Part shown: positions 49,153 through 57,633 of the stretch, one piece after another
Layout of the letters: each line of letters opens with the position of its first letter
Numbering within the stretch: position 1 is the stretch's first letter
Origin: Ruthenibacterium lactatiformans
Lineage (GTDB): Bacteria; Bacillota; Clostridia; Oscillospirales; Ruminococcaceae
DNA length: 64,000 nucleotides
NCBI RefSeq assembly: GCF_000949455.1
Contig: NZ_JXXK01000014.1
Span: forward strand, 1 to 64,000
Direction: 5' to 3'
Notes under the pieces: generated by a model
Told to the model about the DNA's origin: nothing
The model's database searches: none
The model's input: the letters and a program-made list of their open reading frames with translations, nothing else
Position numbers and translations under genes: made by a program

Positions 49153-50301
49153 ATGTACAAGCGGCGCAGAAGGCGGCATATTGTAATGCCCGTGCTGGCG
49201 GGCCTGCTGACGCTGGCCACGCTGGGCAGCACGGCCTTCGCCGCGCCGTCCTTTTCCCTCCCGCAGGCTGCCGCGTATTTCAGCAGCATTCTGTGCGCGC
49301 CGAATGCAGCGCTGGCCGCAACCCGGCGAGTGCTGGACGACGCCATGGACGAGGACGCAGTGCCCACGGCGCAGCCTATCGATGAGGACGATCCCGAGGC
49401 AGGCTTCTGGACGGTGGGCCCGACCGAGGAGGAAATGCTGCCTCAGAGCGAAGCGCAAAGCGTATCTTCCGGCGCTTCCTCCGTACCGGACGGCCCCATT
49501 CCCGATGGCATGGCCCCGCTGCTGGAAGCGCATTACGAGCAGGGCGCGGGTGCGGGCTATGTTTCCAGCGGCGCAGCCACCGTGCGCAACAGCACCGACC
49601 TGCCTGACAGCGAGGTAGCCGCGGAAATGATGCAGACGCTTCCGTTCCAGGTGGAGCTGAACAGCGCGGAGCCTCAGGTACTCATTATGCACACGCACAC
49701 CACAGAAACCTACGAACTGGAGGAAAAAAACTGGTGCGATCCGGCGTTTTCCGCCCGCAGCACGGATCTTTCTGTCAATATGGCCGCAGTAGGAGCCGAA
49801 ATGGCTGCTCAGCTCAACGCGGCGGGCGTAAACACCCTGCACGACACCACCCTGCACGATTACCCAAGCTACAACGGCAGCTACGCCAAAAGCAACGCCA
49901 CCGTGCGCAGTTATCTGGAGCGGTATCCCAGCATCAAGGTGGTGCTGGACGTCCACCGCGACGCCATCCAGCGGGACGACGGCACCCGTGTCAAGCCCGT
50001 GGCGGACATCGGCGGCATGAAAGCCGCCCAGGTCATGATCATCTGCGGCGCAGACGTGGACGGCAATCTGCCCAATTTTAAACAGAACCTCCGCTTTGCC
50101 AGCCGCTGGCAGGATAAGATGGAAAGCATGTTCCCCGGCCTCACACGGCCTGTGCTGTTCGACTACCGCTATTACAATCAGGATCTTACGACCGGCAGCC
50201 TGCTCATTGAGATGGGCGGCCATGCCAATACTTTGGAAGAGGCCAAATACTCCGGCCGCCTGGTTGGTCAGGCCCTGGCTGCTTTGTTTGCAGAGGGCTG
50301 A
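49153..50301 (+). CDS. spoIIP: Stage II sporulation protein P
   Basis: Peptidoglycan amidase/endopeptidase of the DMP engulfment machine. The 382-aa protein has a membrane anchor near residues 10-30, a low-complexity linker (about 60-160), and the catalytic domain with MHTHTTETY near 178, DVHRDAIQRD near 263, and the C-terminal IEMGGHANTLEEA near 352, matching the SpoIIP family. ATG 49153 follows GAGGTGA. Its presence shows a spore-forming lineage; sigma-E control is expected from the family, but I cannot define the promoter. Confidence 0.93.
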   Translation: MYKRRRRRHIVMPVLAGLLTLATLGSTAFAAPSFSLPQAAAYFSSILCAPNAALAATRRVLDDAMDEDAVPTAQPIDEDDPEAGFWTVGPTEEEMLPQSEAQSVSSGASSVPDGPIPDGMAPLLEAHYEQGAGAGYVSSGAATVRNSTDLPDSEVAAEMMQTLPFQVELNSAEPQVLIMHTHTTETYELEEKNWCDPAFSARSTDLSVNMAAVGAEMAAQLNAAGVNTLHDTTLHDYPSYNGSYAKSNATVRSYLERYPSIKVVLDVHRDAIQRDDGTRVKPVADIGGMKAAQVMIICGADVDGNLPNFKQNLRFASRWQDKMESMFPGLTRPVLFDYRYYNQDLTTGSLLIEMGGHANTLEEAKYSGRLVGQALAALFAEG

Positions 50302-50332
50302 ACGCGCCCGTATATAAACTCTTCGGCCACGC

Positions 50333-50363
50333 AAAAAGCCCCGCGCATACGCACGGGGCTTTT
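50333..50363. terminator. Bidirectional terminator after spoIIP
   Basis: AAAAGCCCC / GGGGCTTTT with inner GCG/CGC pairs, T-run TTTTATT on the plus strand; also ends the convergent rubredoxin-like gene. Confidence 0.88.
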
Positions 50364-50378
50364 ATTATTGGTACAGTC

Positions 50379-50492
50379 TTATTCCGCCACTTCTTCAAAG
50401 GCCTCTTCACCGGCGCCGCAAACGGGGCACGGCACGGGAGGAACGTCGCCCTCAAATGTCTGGCCGCAAATCGTGCATCTCCATTTTTTCAT
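50379..50492 (-). CDS. Rubredoxin-like mini protein
   Basis: A 37-aa protein, MKKWRCTICGQTFEGD then VPPVPCPVCGAGEEAF. Two CxxCG knuckles (CTICG and CPVCG) give an Fe(Cys)4 site as in the rubredoxin domain at the end of rubrerythrins, in a shortened form. ATG 50492 has AAGGAGG about 8 nt upstream. It lies 87 bp after the flavodiiron gene on the same strand, so it is the likely electron donor to that enzyme. Confidence 0.85.
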   Translation of the reverse strand: MKKWRCTICGQTFEGDVPPVPCPVCGAGEEAFEEVAE

Positions 50493-50579
50493 AATACTAA
50501 CCTCCTTTTATTCATTTCGTTTCACCTATTGATATTATATGCCAATTGATAATACAATGCAATAGTTTTTAAAAAAGAA

Positions 50580-51773
50580 TCATTCACCGCGCACGGCTTT
50601 GGCAAAATCCCGGCCGAACTGTACGGCTGCAGCCAGGTCCTCCTGTGTGGGGCAGAACCGGACACGCATGCCCTCCAGCGGCAGGCTCAGCCGAAGCTGC
50701 TGCATGCGCGCAGTCAGATTGGGAACCGCCTCGCCGCTCCAGCCGTAGCTGCCGAACGCACCCGCCGGCTTGCCCTTGTGGATGATGGGGTTCAGGCCAA
50801 GAAACATTTCGTACACTGGAGGCAGCGCGTCGCCGACCAGCGTGGGGCTGCCCAGCAAAAAGCCGTCCGCCGCGGCTACCGCGGCCTTTGCAGCGGCGGT
50901 GTCGTCGGAGACGAGGTCGTACATTTCCACACGCACGCCGCCTTCCTTCAAGCCGTCGCGGATGTGCTCGGCCAGGCGGCGCGTATAGCCGTAAGCGGAA
51001 ACGTAGGCAACTGCCACCACTTTTTCCGGCCTCTGTTCAGGCCGGCACCAGGTGCGGTACATGTCAAAATACTTCTGCACGCCGCTGCGCAGCACGGGGC
51101 CGTGGCCGTTGCCCACAAACTCCACGGGCAGGCTGCCGATCTTATCCAGTGCGCTGCGCATGAACGGGTCTTTGAACGGCCCGATGATGTGGTCGAAATA
51201 ATATTTGTACGCGGGAGTGAAATCGCCGTCGATGAGGTCGTTGAATACGCGCGGGTCGGCATAATGGCAGCCAAAGCTGTCGCAGGTAAACAGGGCTTTC
51301 AGCTCCGGGATGTACGTATACATGCTGTCGGGCCAATGAAGCATGGGCACACTGAGGAATTTCATCGTCAGACCGCCCAGGTCAATCTCGTCCTTCTCCG
51401 TGACGGCGCGGGACGGAAACGGGCCGTTGACGATTTCTTTCAAAAACGTCAGCGCCGTTCCGCTGCCCAGCACCGTGGCGCCGGGCGCAAGCTCCAGCAG
51501 CCGCTTCATGCTGCCCGTGTGGTCCGGCTCGGTATGGTTGACGACGATATAATCCAGAGAAGCCGGGTCGCACACCTCGCGGATATTGGCAAGGAACTCC
51601 TCAAAGAACGGCTCCTTGCTCGTCTCGAACAGCACCGTTTTTTCAGTGCCCTTCACGATATAGGAATTGTAGGAAGTACCGTGGTCTGAATGCATGATGA
51701 TATCGAACACGCGCAGGCCGGGATCCTGCACGCCCACGTACCAGATGTTTTCTTTCGCCTGTAAAGCGCCCAT
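50580..51773 (-). CDS. Flavodiiron protein (A-type flavoprotein)
   Basis: Reduces O2 to water and/or NO in anaerobes, drawing electrons from rubredoxin. The 397-aa protein has the N-terminal beta-lactamase-like diiron domain with HTEPDHTG near residue 80, DSFGCHY near 165 and GNGHGPV near 223, and a C-terminal flavodoxin domain (VAYVSAYGYTRRLAEHI, GSPTLVG, FGSYGWSGEA). Start ATG 51773, 10 nt after AAGGAG. Own promoter at 51810. Confidence 0.94.
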   Translation of the reverse strand: MGALQAKENIWYVGVQDPGLRVFDIIMHSDHGTSYNSYIVKGTEKTVLFETSKEPFFEEFLANIREVCDPASLDYIVVNHTEPDHTGSMKRLLELAPGATVLGSGTALTFLKEIVNGPFPSRAVTEKDEIDLGGLTMKFLSVPMLHWPDSMYTYIPELKALFTCDSFGCHYADPRVFNDLIDGDFTPAYKYYFDHIIGPFKDPFMRSALDKIGSLPVEFVGNGHGPVLRSGVQKYFDMYRTWCRPEQRPEKVVAVAYVSAYGYTRRLAEHIRDGLKEGGVRVEMYDLVSDDTAAAKAAVAAADGFLLGSPTLVGDALPPVYEMFLGLNPIIHKGKPAGAFGSYGWSGEAVPNLTARMQQLRLSLPLEGMRVRFCPTQEDLAAAVQFGRDFAKAVRGE

Positions 51774-51809
51774 AAAATCCAATCTCCTTTTATCGGTTTT
51801 GCATCATAC

Positions 51810-51838
51810 ATTTTATCTTATTTTGTTGAAAGCCGCAA
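51810..51838 (-). promoter_or_regulatory. Promoter of the flavodiiron/rubredoxin genes
   Basis: TTGCGG (51833-51838), 17 bp, TAAAAT (51810-51815) on the minus strand. Confidence 0.6.
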
Positions 51839-51871
51839 GGACCGGGCCAGGCGCGCACTTCTAGTATATGC

Positions 51872-51903
51872 AAAAAATCTCCGGCAAACCGCGGTACCGG
51901 AGA
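51872..51903 (-). terminator. Terminator after the RlmA-like gene
   Basis: TCTCCGG / CCGGAGA stem followed by TTTTTTG on the minus strand. Confidence 0.85.
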
Positions 51904-51933
51904 CCTTTTATCTGTTCCATGCCGGCAGCCGTT

Positions 51934-52770
51934 TCACGCATGCGCCCGGCGGTAGATCAGAAAATCAAAATGCAGTTCTGTTGTAAGCGTATCCAGCGAG
52001 GCCAGCCTTTCAGCGCCGGAGCGGGGCGTTTTCCAATAATAAGGCGTCATCGCAAACAGGTCCAGGATCGTGCTGCCCGTCACGGTGAGCATGCTGTGTA
52101 CGGGTATCCTCTGCTCCAGCGCAAAGCCGGGATAAGCGACATCCTGCACCGTATTTTCGTAAGGGCGCTCGTAGAGCACCTCCTTAAGGCCGTACAGGTG
52201 GCGCGGGCCGGGCACCGCAAACACGAATGCTCCGCCGGGCTTCACCACACGGGCAAATTCCTGTGCGGCGGCCGGGCTGAAAATATCGACCAGGCAATCC
52301 GCCGCCGCATCGGCCACCGGGATGGCGAAGCTGCTGGCCACCGCCCACTGCACGGCATGTGCCTTGTCCCGCCTGGCCGCTGCCTTTACCGCGAATTTGG
52401 AAATATCGAACGCGGCCGCCGACGGCGTTTTGCCTGATGCGCGCAGCGCCTGTACAAGACGGGCGGTATAATACCCTTCCCCACAGCCCGCGTCTACCAA
52501 TGAGGGAGCCGGCAGCTCCATAAGCAGGCTGCAGACAAGCGCATTCAGCCCGTCGGAAAAGCAGGCATACCCGCCCGTATCCAGAAACCGGCGGCGGGCC
52601 GCCACCATCTCCCTGCTGTCGCCGGGGATTTTGGCGTGCATCTGGGCGGCCGGCAGAAGATGGGCGTAGCCCTCAGCCGCGAGGTCAAAACTGTGGCGTT
52701 TGGGACAGACCAGGACGCGGGCGCCGCGTGTCAGCGGCGCCCCGCACACCGGGCAGCGGAAAAGCTCCAT
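51934..52770 (-). CDS. RlmA-like rRNA (guanine-N1) methyltransferase
   Basis: SAM-dependent methyltransferase of the RlmA family, which modifies G745 or G748 of 23S rRNA. The 278-aa protein has a zinc finger at the N-terminus (FRCPVCGAPL, VCPKRHSFD: three Cys and one His), GYAHLLPAAQ, the SAM motif LVDAGCGEGYYTARL near residue 92, and VKPGGAFVFAVPGPRHLYGLKE near 175. The TlrB-type members give macrolide resistance, but nothing here indicates that. ATG 52770. Confidence 0.85.
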   Translation of the reverse strand: MELFRCPVCGAPLTRGARVLVCPKRHSFDLAAEGYAHLLPAAQMHAKIPGDSREMVAARRRFLDTGGYACFSDGLNALVCSLLMELPAPSLVDAGCGEGYYTARLVQALRASGKTPSAAAFDISKFAVKAAARRDKAHAVQWAVASSFAIPVADAAADCLVDIFSPAAAQEFARVVKPGGAFVFAVPGPRHLYGLKEVLYERPYENTVQDVAYPGFALEQRIPVHSMLTVTGSTILDLFAMTPYYWKTPRSGAERLASLDTLTTELHFDFLIYRRAHA

Positions 52771-52824
52771 GGTATCGCTCCCTTTCGCATGTTTTTCCGG
52801 GCGGCGCCGCGGTGCGGCAGGCGC

Positions 52825-52865
52825 AAAAAAGGCGCGGCGCGGGCGTGTGCCCGGCGCGCCGCGCC
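52825..52865 (-). terminator. Terminator after the DEAD helicase
   Basis: GC-only stem (GGCGCGGCGCG / CGCGCCGCGCC) with T6 on the minus strand, 21 bp past the helicase stop. Confidence 0.85.
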
Positions 52866-52885
52866 CTGCCGTATATCCGCGGTGC

Positions 52886-54574
52886 TTATTCTTCGTGCGC
52901 CTTCATATACTCTTCAAAGCTGGCATATTTTTGTGCAGGGGCCCTACGTGCGATAAGCTGGATGCTGTCGTCCACCTCGGAAAAGCGCGGCTCCTCTTTT
53001 GCAGACTTTGCGCTCTTTTCAGCGCGGGGCGCGTGCTCGGCTTTTTCGCCGCGTCCGTTCTTGCCGCGCGGCGCGCCGTTTGCCGGTTTCTCCTTTTGGG
53101 GCTGCTGGGGCTGCGCCTGCGGAGCACTCTCTTTTTTCTGCGGCGCCTGGCTGGCTGCAGCCGGGCCCTGCCCGCCGCTCTTATGGCGGCGGCCGCCGCG
53201 CCGACGGCGGCGCTTTGCACTTTCGGCCGGGGCCGCGCCGTCCTGCTGCGGGCGCTGTGGCGTATTCGTCTGTTCCATTTGAAATTCCTCACTTTTTTCC
53301 GGCCGGGCGGCGGCCCGGACCGGCTTTTTCCGCGCAGGGGCCTGCTGCTGCGCCTGTACGGCCGGCCGCACGGCAGGCGCGCGCTCGGTACGCGGCGCGC
53401 GCTGGCCGCGCCCCTGCGTCTGTTTCTCTTCTTTTTCAAACACCTGCATCGGCCACTCGTGTTCCACGGACGGGATGCGGATGTGCGTCAGCTTTTCAAT
53501 ATCCGCCAGATATTCCTTTTCCTCAAAGTCGCAGAAGCTTACGGCCACGCCCGCGTGCCCCGCGCGCCCCGTGCGCCCGATCCTGTGCACATATGTCTCG
53601 GGGATATTGGGCAGATCATAGTTGAACACATGGGAAAGGCCGCTGACGTCAATGCCGCGGGCGGCAATGTCCGTGGCCACCAGCACGCGGATACGGCCGT
53701 CCTTGAAGCGGCCCAGCGCGTCCTGCCGGGCGTTCTGGCTTTTGTTGCCGTGGATGGCCATAGCCCCGATGCCCGCGCGGGCAAGCTCCCGCACAACGCG
53801 GTCCGCCCCATGCTTGGTGCGGGTGAACACCAGCGCGCTGGTCACCTCCGGTTTTTGCAGCAGCTGCGCCAGCAGGTGGCGCTTGTTGCCCTTGTCCACA
53901 AAATAAACGCTTTGCTCAATGCGCTCCACCGTCGTGGCGGGCGGCGCGACCATCACCTTTTCCGGGCCGTGGAGCAGGCCGTCGGCCAGCTCCTCGATCT
54001 CCCGCGGCATGGTGGCCGAGAACAGCAGCGTCTGCTTTTGCCCCGGAAGGCAGGCGAGCACCCGCTTCACATCATGTACAAAGCCCATGTCCAGCATACG
54101 GTCGGCTTCGTCCAATACGAATATCTCAACATTTTTCAGGTCGATATAGCCCTGTCCGATGAGATCGTTCAGGCGGCCGGGCGTGGCTGTCAGGATATCT
54201 ACGCCCTTTTTCAGCCGGGCCACCTGGGGATTCTGGTTCACGCCGCCGAAAATAACGCAGTGTGCAAGGCGCATATGGCGGCCGTAGGCCGCAAAGCTTT
54301 CGTCGATCTGCAGCGCAAGCTCGCGGGTCGGCGTGAGAATGAGCGCTCGGATGGGGCGCCCGCCCGAAGGTGCTGGCGCAGCCGCCAGACGCTGCAGAAT
54401 GGGCATGGCGAACGCGGCGGTCTTGCCGGTTCCGGTCTGAGCGCAGCCCAGCAGGTCCCGCCCGGCCAGTACGGGCGGAATGGCTTTTTGCTGAATGGGA
54501 GACGGTTCTTCGTAGCCCGCCTCGGCGGCGGCTTTCAAAATTGGGGGAATCAGGTTCAAATCGCTGAATTTCAT
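52886..54574 (-). CDS. DEAD-box ATP-dependent RNA helicase
   Basis: A 562-aa RNA helicase. Motifs in order: Q motif YEEPSPIQQKAIP, Walker A AQTGTGKT (about 43), PTRELALQ, TPGRL, DEAD (about 149), SATMP, TDIAARGIDVSG and HRIGRTGRAG (about 335). The last about 190 residues form a Lys/Arg/Pro/Gln/Ala-rich tail with RRRRGGRRHK, a likely disordered RNA-binding extension. Resembles CshA/DbpA/RhlE groups; I do not assign one. It is preceded by tandem repeats D and E and a TATAAT at 54788. Confidence 0.93.
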   Translation of the reverse strand: MKFSDLNLIPPILKAAAEAGYEEPSPIQQKAIPPVLAGRDLLGCAQTGTGKTAAFAMPILQRLAAAPAPSGGRPIRALILTPTRELALQIDESFAAYGRHMRLAHCVIFGGVNQNPQVARLKKGVDILTATPGRLNDLIGQGYIDLKNVEIFVLDEADRMLDMGFVHDVKRVLACLPGQKQTLLFSATMPREIEELADGLLHGPEKVMVAPPATTVERIEQSVYFVDKGNKRHLLAQLLQKPEVTSALVFTRTKHGADRVVRELARAGIGAMAIHGNKSQNARQDALGRFKDGRIRVLVATDIAARGIDVSGLSHVFNYDLPNIPETYVHRIGRTGRAGHAGVAVSFCDFEEKEYLADIEKLTHIRIPSVEHEWPMQVFEKEEKQTQGRGQRAPRTERAPAVRPAVQAQQQAPARKKPVRAAARPEKSEEFQMEQTNTPQRPQQDGAAPAESAKRRRRRGGRRHKSGGQGPAAASQAPQKKESAPQAQPQQPQKEKPANGAPRGKNGRGEKAEHAPRAEKSAKSAKEEPRFSEVDDSIQLIARRAPAQKYASFEEYMKAHEE

Positions 54575-54787
54575 GCAGTGGGTTCCAATCTTTCCTTATC
54601 GCGGGACGCGCACACCTTCTGTCCCGGGCAATAAAAACATATTTTTTCGCGGGCGCGGCCCGCACCGGGCAAAAAATTTTTCCGGCAGGCTCCGCGCGGC
54701 TTGTACCGACGCGGACAGTGTGCTAAAATGGGGGCGGTCAGAGACAAAACATTGCGGAAACGGCTAAAAAACCCCATATTATTATAT

Positions 54788-54796
54788 ATTATATCA
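54788..54796 (-). promoter_or_regulatory. Extended -10 promoter candidate of the DEAD helicase
   Basis: TGATATAAT on the minus strand (-10 at 54788-54793), at the downstream edge of repeat copy D; a second TATAAT follows at 54781-54786. Confidence 0.45.
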
Positions 54797-54800
54797 TGTC

Positions 54801-54943
54801 TCCGCCAGCCGTGGCTAGAACAAAACCGCACCTGCTGCGGTTTTGCATGGTTCAATGTCCTCAAAGCCCTGTGCGTCAGCACAGGGGCGTGTGCAGTGCA
54901 CACGCGCGGCCGCGCATGCGGCGGCTTTGAGGTTATTATACCA
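54801..54943 (-). repeat. Family 1 structured repeat, copy D
   Basis: TATAAT 54935-54940 preceded by TGG. Perfect four-way junction 54860-54931 (72 nt): outer CTCAAAGCC/GGCTTTGAG, arms CTGTGC/GCACAG (54869-54884), GCGTGTGC/GCACACGC (54887-54905), GCCGC/GCGGC (54909-54922). Hairpin AAAACCGCA/TGCGGTTTT at 54822-54844, then a GCCA/TGGC hairpin that replaces the GCCGC/GCGGC of other copies. Confidence 0.8.
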
Positions 54944-55088
54944 TGACGCCGCGACGCAACCTCAACAAAACCGCACTTGTTGCGGTTTTGCATGGTTCAA
55001 TGTTCTCAAAGCTCTGTGCGTTAGCACAGGGGCGTGTGCCACGCACACGCCCGGCCGCACATGCGGCGGCTTTGAGGTTATTATACCA
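54944..55088 (-). repeat. Family 1 structured repeat, copy E (tandem with D)
   Basis: TATAAT 55080-55085 preceded by TGG. Same order of stems as D, with loop changes (GTTA, CAC, ACAT) and a GTTGC/GCGGC final hairpin held by G-U pairs on the minus strand. Hairpin 54967-54989. It abuts copy D, whose TATAAT lies at their junction. Confidence 0.8.
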
Positions 55089-55203
55089 TATTTCTAAGCT
55101 CGCACTTCGCGTACCGCTCGTGTTCACTAAGAAACATGGTATCTATGCCGCCAGGCTCATGCTTCGCCTGCGGCTCGCATTCACCAACCGGACATATTAT
55201 ACC
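55089..55203 (-). repeat. Dispersed repeat family 2, copy 2
   Basis: Aligns with 16048-16160. Begins with TGTGGTATAAT (TATAAT 55196-55201) and ends in ATATGGTATAAT, which is also the -10 of copy E. Contains GCCGCAGGC/GCCTGGCGGC pairing. The plus-strand TATTAT at the same spot could also serve yitT. Confidence 0.6.
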
Positions 55204-55225
55204 ACAGAACGGGAGAAACCCCAAG

Positions 55226-56095
55226 ATGGAAGCTGCTAAAAAAATCTTTACCCGCGCGCATATCATCTGGTTCCTGCTGCTCAACTTCGGCCTTGTGCTG
55301 CTGGCGGCAGGCATCCATTTTTTCAAATCACCCAATAATTTTGCAATGGGCGGTACGTCCGGCATCTCCATCATCGCGGCCACGCTGCTGCCGCATATGG
55401 ATGTGGGCACGTTCATGTTTATCATCAACGGCGTGCTCATCGTGCTGGGGCTGGTGTTTCTGGGGCGCGCGGTCATCGGGGCCACGCTTTACTCTTCGGT
55501 GGCGCTCTCGTTCTATGTCTGGGTGCTGGAGCGCGCCGTGCCCATGGCCCGCCCGTTTACGGACGACACGTTCCTGGAGCTGTGCTACGCCGTTATCCTG
55601 CCTGCGGCGGGCAGCGCTATTATTTTTAACATCGGCGCCTCCAGCGGCGGCACCGACATCATTGCCATGATCCTTTCCAAATACACGAGTCTGGAGATCG
55701 GCAAGGCGCTGCTCGTTTCGGATTTCTGCATCGCGCTGTTTGCCGGCGGGCTGTACGGCGTGCGCACAGGCCTGTACTGCGTGCTGGGCCTGCTGGCCAA
55801 GGCCTTTGTGGTGGACGGCGTCATCGAAGGCATCAACGTGCGCAAAAAGGTCACCATCGTGTCCCGCCAGCCGGACAAGATCAATGAGTTCATCATGGGC
55901 ACGCTGCACCGCGGCGCTACCGTATATACGGCCCACGGCGCCTTTTCGGGCCGGGACGAGCAGGTCATCACCACGGTGCTGAACCGGCGCGAAGCTGTCT
56001 CCCTGCGCAATTACATCCGCCGGACGGATCCCGGCGCTTTCATCACCATCGTCAATTCCAGCGAGACCATCGGCAAGGGCTTCCGCGCCATCTGA
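55226..56095 (+). CDS. YitT family membrane protein
   Basis: A 289-aa protein of the DUF161 plus DUF2179 architecture. Five or six membrane helices (about 15-190), with NNFAMGGTSGISIIAATLL near residue 37 and GASSGGTDIIAMIL near 140 as the duplicated family signature, then a soluble C-terminal DUF2179 domain with TLHRGATVYTAHGAFSGRD. ATG 55226, 10 nt after GGGAG. Substrate unknown. Divergent from the DEAD helicase across the repeat array. Confidence 0.9.
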   Translation: MEAAKKIFTRAHIIWFLLLNFGLVLLAAGIHFFKSPNNFAMGGTSGISIIAATLLPHMDVGTFMFIINGVLIVLGLVFLGRAVIGATLYSSVALSFYVWVLERAVPMARPFTDDTFLELCYAVILPAAGSAIIFNIGASSGGTDIIAMILSKYTSLEIGKALLVSDFCIALFAGGLYGVRTGLYCVLGLLAKAFVVDGVIEGINVRKKVTIVSRQPDKINEFIMGTLHRGATVYTAHGAFSGRDEQVITTVLNRREAVSLRNYIRRTDPGAFITIVNSSETIGKGFRAI

Positions 56096-56126
56096 ACGGC
56101 GCGCCTGCCTGCTTTTCCTTTTACAC

Positions 56127-56170
56127 AAAAAACCGCTCCGGCGCTTTGTTGCATACCGGGGCGGTTTTTT
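56127..56170. terminator. Bidirectional terminator between yitT and purB
   Basis: AAAAAACCGCTCCGG / CCGGGGCGGTTTTTT, 14-nt loop, T6 on both strands. Confidence 0.9.
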
Positions 56171-56187
56171 GTAATTTTCCCATCTGA

Positions 56188-57621
56188 TTATACAGAAAGT
56201 TCAGCTTTCTCTCCCAGCAGCGCGCGGTTTTCCTCCAGAAGCGGGCGGATGCAATCCGCCAGGAATTCCTCTACCTGTGCGGCGCTGCGGCCCGTGAAGT
56301 CCTCCGGCTTGAGGATGGCCTCGATCTCCTCGTAATCCAGCCCGAAAGAGGAGTCGGCGCAGATGCGCTCGATGAGGTCGTTTTTGCCGCCCTCCTCTTT
56401 CACGACCTTTGCCGCCTGCTGCGCATAGACACGGATCTTCTCGTGCAGCTCCTGGCGGTCGCCGCCTTTCTTGACGGCGCTCATCATGATGTTTTCGCTG
56501 GCCATGAAGGGCAGCTCCGCCATAATGCGGCTTCGGATGACCTTTGGGTATACCACCAGGCCGTCGCACACGTTGAGCATGATGTTCAGAATGGCGTCCA
56601 CGGCCAAAAAGCCCTCGGCCACGGCCACGCGCTTGTTGGCGGAATCGTCCAGCGTGCGTTCAAACCACTGTGTGCCCGCGGTGAACGCGGGGTTCAGCAC
56701 GTCGATCATCACGTAGCGGGCCAGCGCGCAGATGCGCTCGCACCGCATGGGATTGCGTTTGTAGGGCATGGCGGACGAACCGATCTGGTTTTTCTCAAAC
56801 GGTTCCTCCATCTCCTTGAAATTGGCCAGCAGGCGCATGTCGTTGCCGAACTTCATGGCGCTCTGCGCAACGCCGGACAGCGCGGACAGCACATTGTAGT
56901 CCACTTTGCGGGAATACGTCTGGCCCGAAACGGGAACCACTTTTTCAAAACCCAGCGCGGCGGCGATGTCGGCCTCCACCGCCTTGATTTTTGCGTCGTC
57001 GCCCTCAAACAGCTCTACAAAGCTGGCCTGTGTGCCCGTGGTGCCCTTGCTGCCCAGCAGCGCAAGCCCCTTGATGCGCGTCTCGATTTCGGCGTAATCC
57101 ATATACAGCTCGCCCAGCCACAGCGCGGCGCGCTTGCCCACGGTGGTGAGCTGCGCGGGCTGCAGATGTGTGTAGGCCAGCGCGGGCATGGCCTTGTATT
57201 CGTCCGCGAATTCTGCCAACAGGGCCATCACGTTCAGCAGCTTGCGGCGCACTACCTCCAGCCCCTCGCGCATGACAAGGATATCGGTATTGTCGCCCAC
57301 ATAGCAGCTGGTGGCCCCCAGATGGATGATGCCCTTTGCCTCCGGGCACTGCACGCCGTAGGCATAGACGTGGCTCATCACGTCGTGGCGGCACTCCTTT
57401 TCCCGGGCGGCGGCCACATCGTAATTGATGTCGTCCTTGTGCGCCTCCAGCTCGGCGATCTGCGCGTCGGTGATGGGCAGGCCCTGCTTCTGCTCGGCCT
57501 TCGCCAGCGCGATCCACAGCCTGCGCCACGTCTTGAATTTATTGTCCTCCGAGAAGATGTACTGCATCTCTTTCGACGCGTAACGCGTCTGGAACGGGGA
57601 AGTATAGGTATCGTGTGCCAT
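56188..57621 (-). CDS. purB: Adenylosuccinate lyase
   Basis: Cleaves SAICAR to AICAR and adenylosuccinate to AMP. The 477-aa protein has the superfamily signature SSAMPYKRNPMRCE near residue 283 (mobile loop with catalytic Ser), HLGATSCYVGDN near 101 and TYSRKVDYNV near 235. ATG 57621, 12 bp after the purL stop. It is the last gene of the minus-strand purine cluster and ends at a strong terminator. Confidence 0.96.
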   Translation of the reverse strand: MAHDTYTSPFQTRYASKEMQYIFSEDNKFKTWRRLWIALAKAEQKQGLPITDAQIAELEAHKDDINYDVAAAREKECRHDVMSHVYAYGVQCPEAKGIIHLGATSCYVGDNTDILVMREGLEVVRRKLLNVMALLAEFADEYKAMPALAYTHLQPAQLTTVGKRAALWLGELYMDYAEIETRIKGLALLGSKGTTGTQASFVELFEGDDAKIKAVEADIAAALGFEKVVPVSGQTYSRKVDYNVLSALSGVAQSAMKFGNDMRLLANFKEMEEPFEKNQIGSSAMPYKRNPMRCERICALARYVMIDVLNPAFTAGTQWFERTLDDSANKRVAVAEGFLAVDAILNIMLNVCDGLVVYPKVIRSRIMAELPFMASENIMMSAVKKGGDRQELHEKIRVYAQQAAKVVKEEGGKNDLIERICADSSFGLDYEEIEAILKPEDFTGRSAAQVEEFLADCIRPLLEENRALLGEKAELSV

Positions 57622-57633
57622 TGTGCTCTCCTC

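Noticed and set aside
54860..54931. A tRNA gene in the cloverleaf-like fold of repeat copy D (and equivalents)
   Set aside because: Loops are only 3-4 nt, no 7-nt anticodon loop and no TTCRA T-loop, and the acceptor-like stem has 9 bp. It is a four-way junction but not a tRNA.
54760..55090. Conserved peptides read through the family-1 repeats (for example those starting MQNRSRCGF)
   Set aside because: The similarity follows from the conserved hairpin; frames end at different points, and changes between copies preserve pairing rather than codons.
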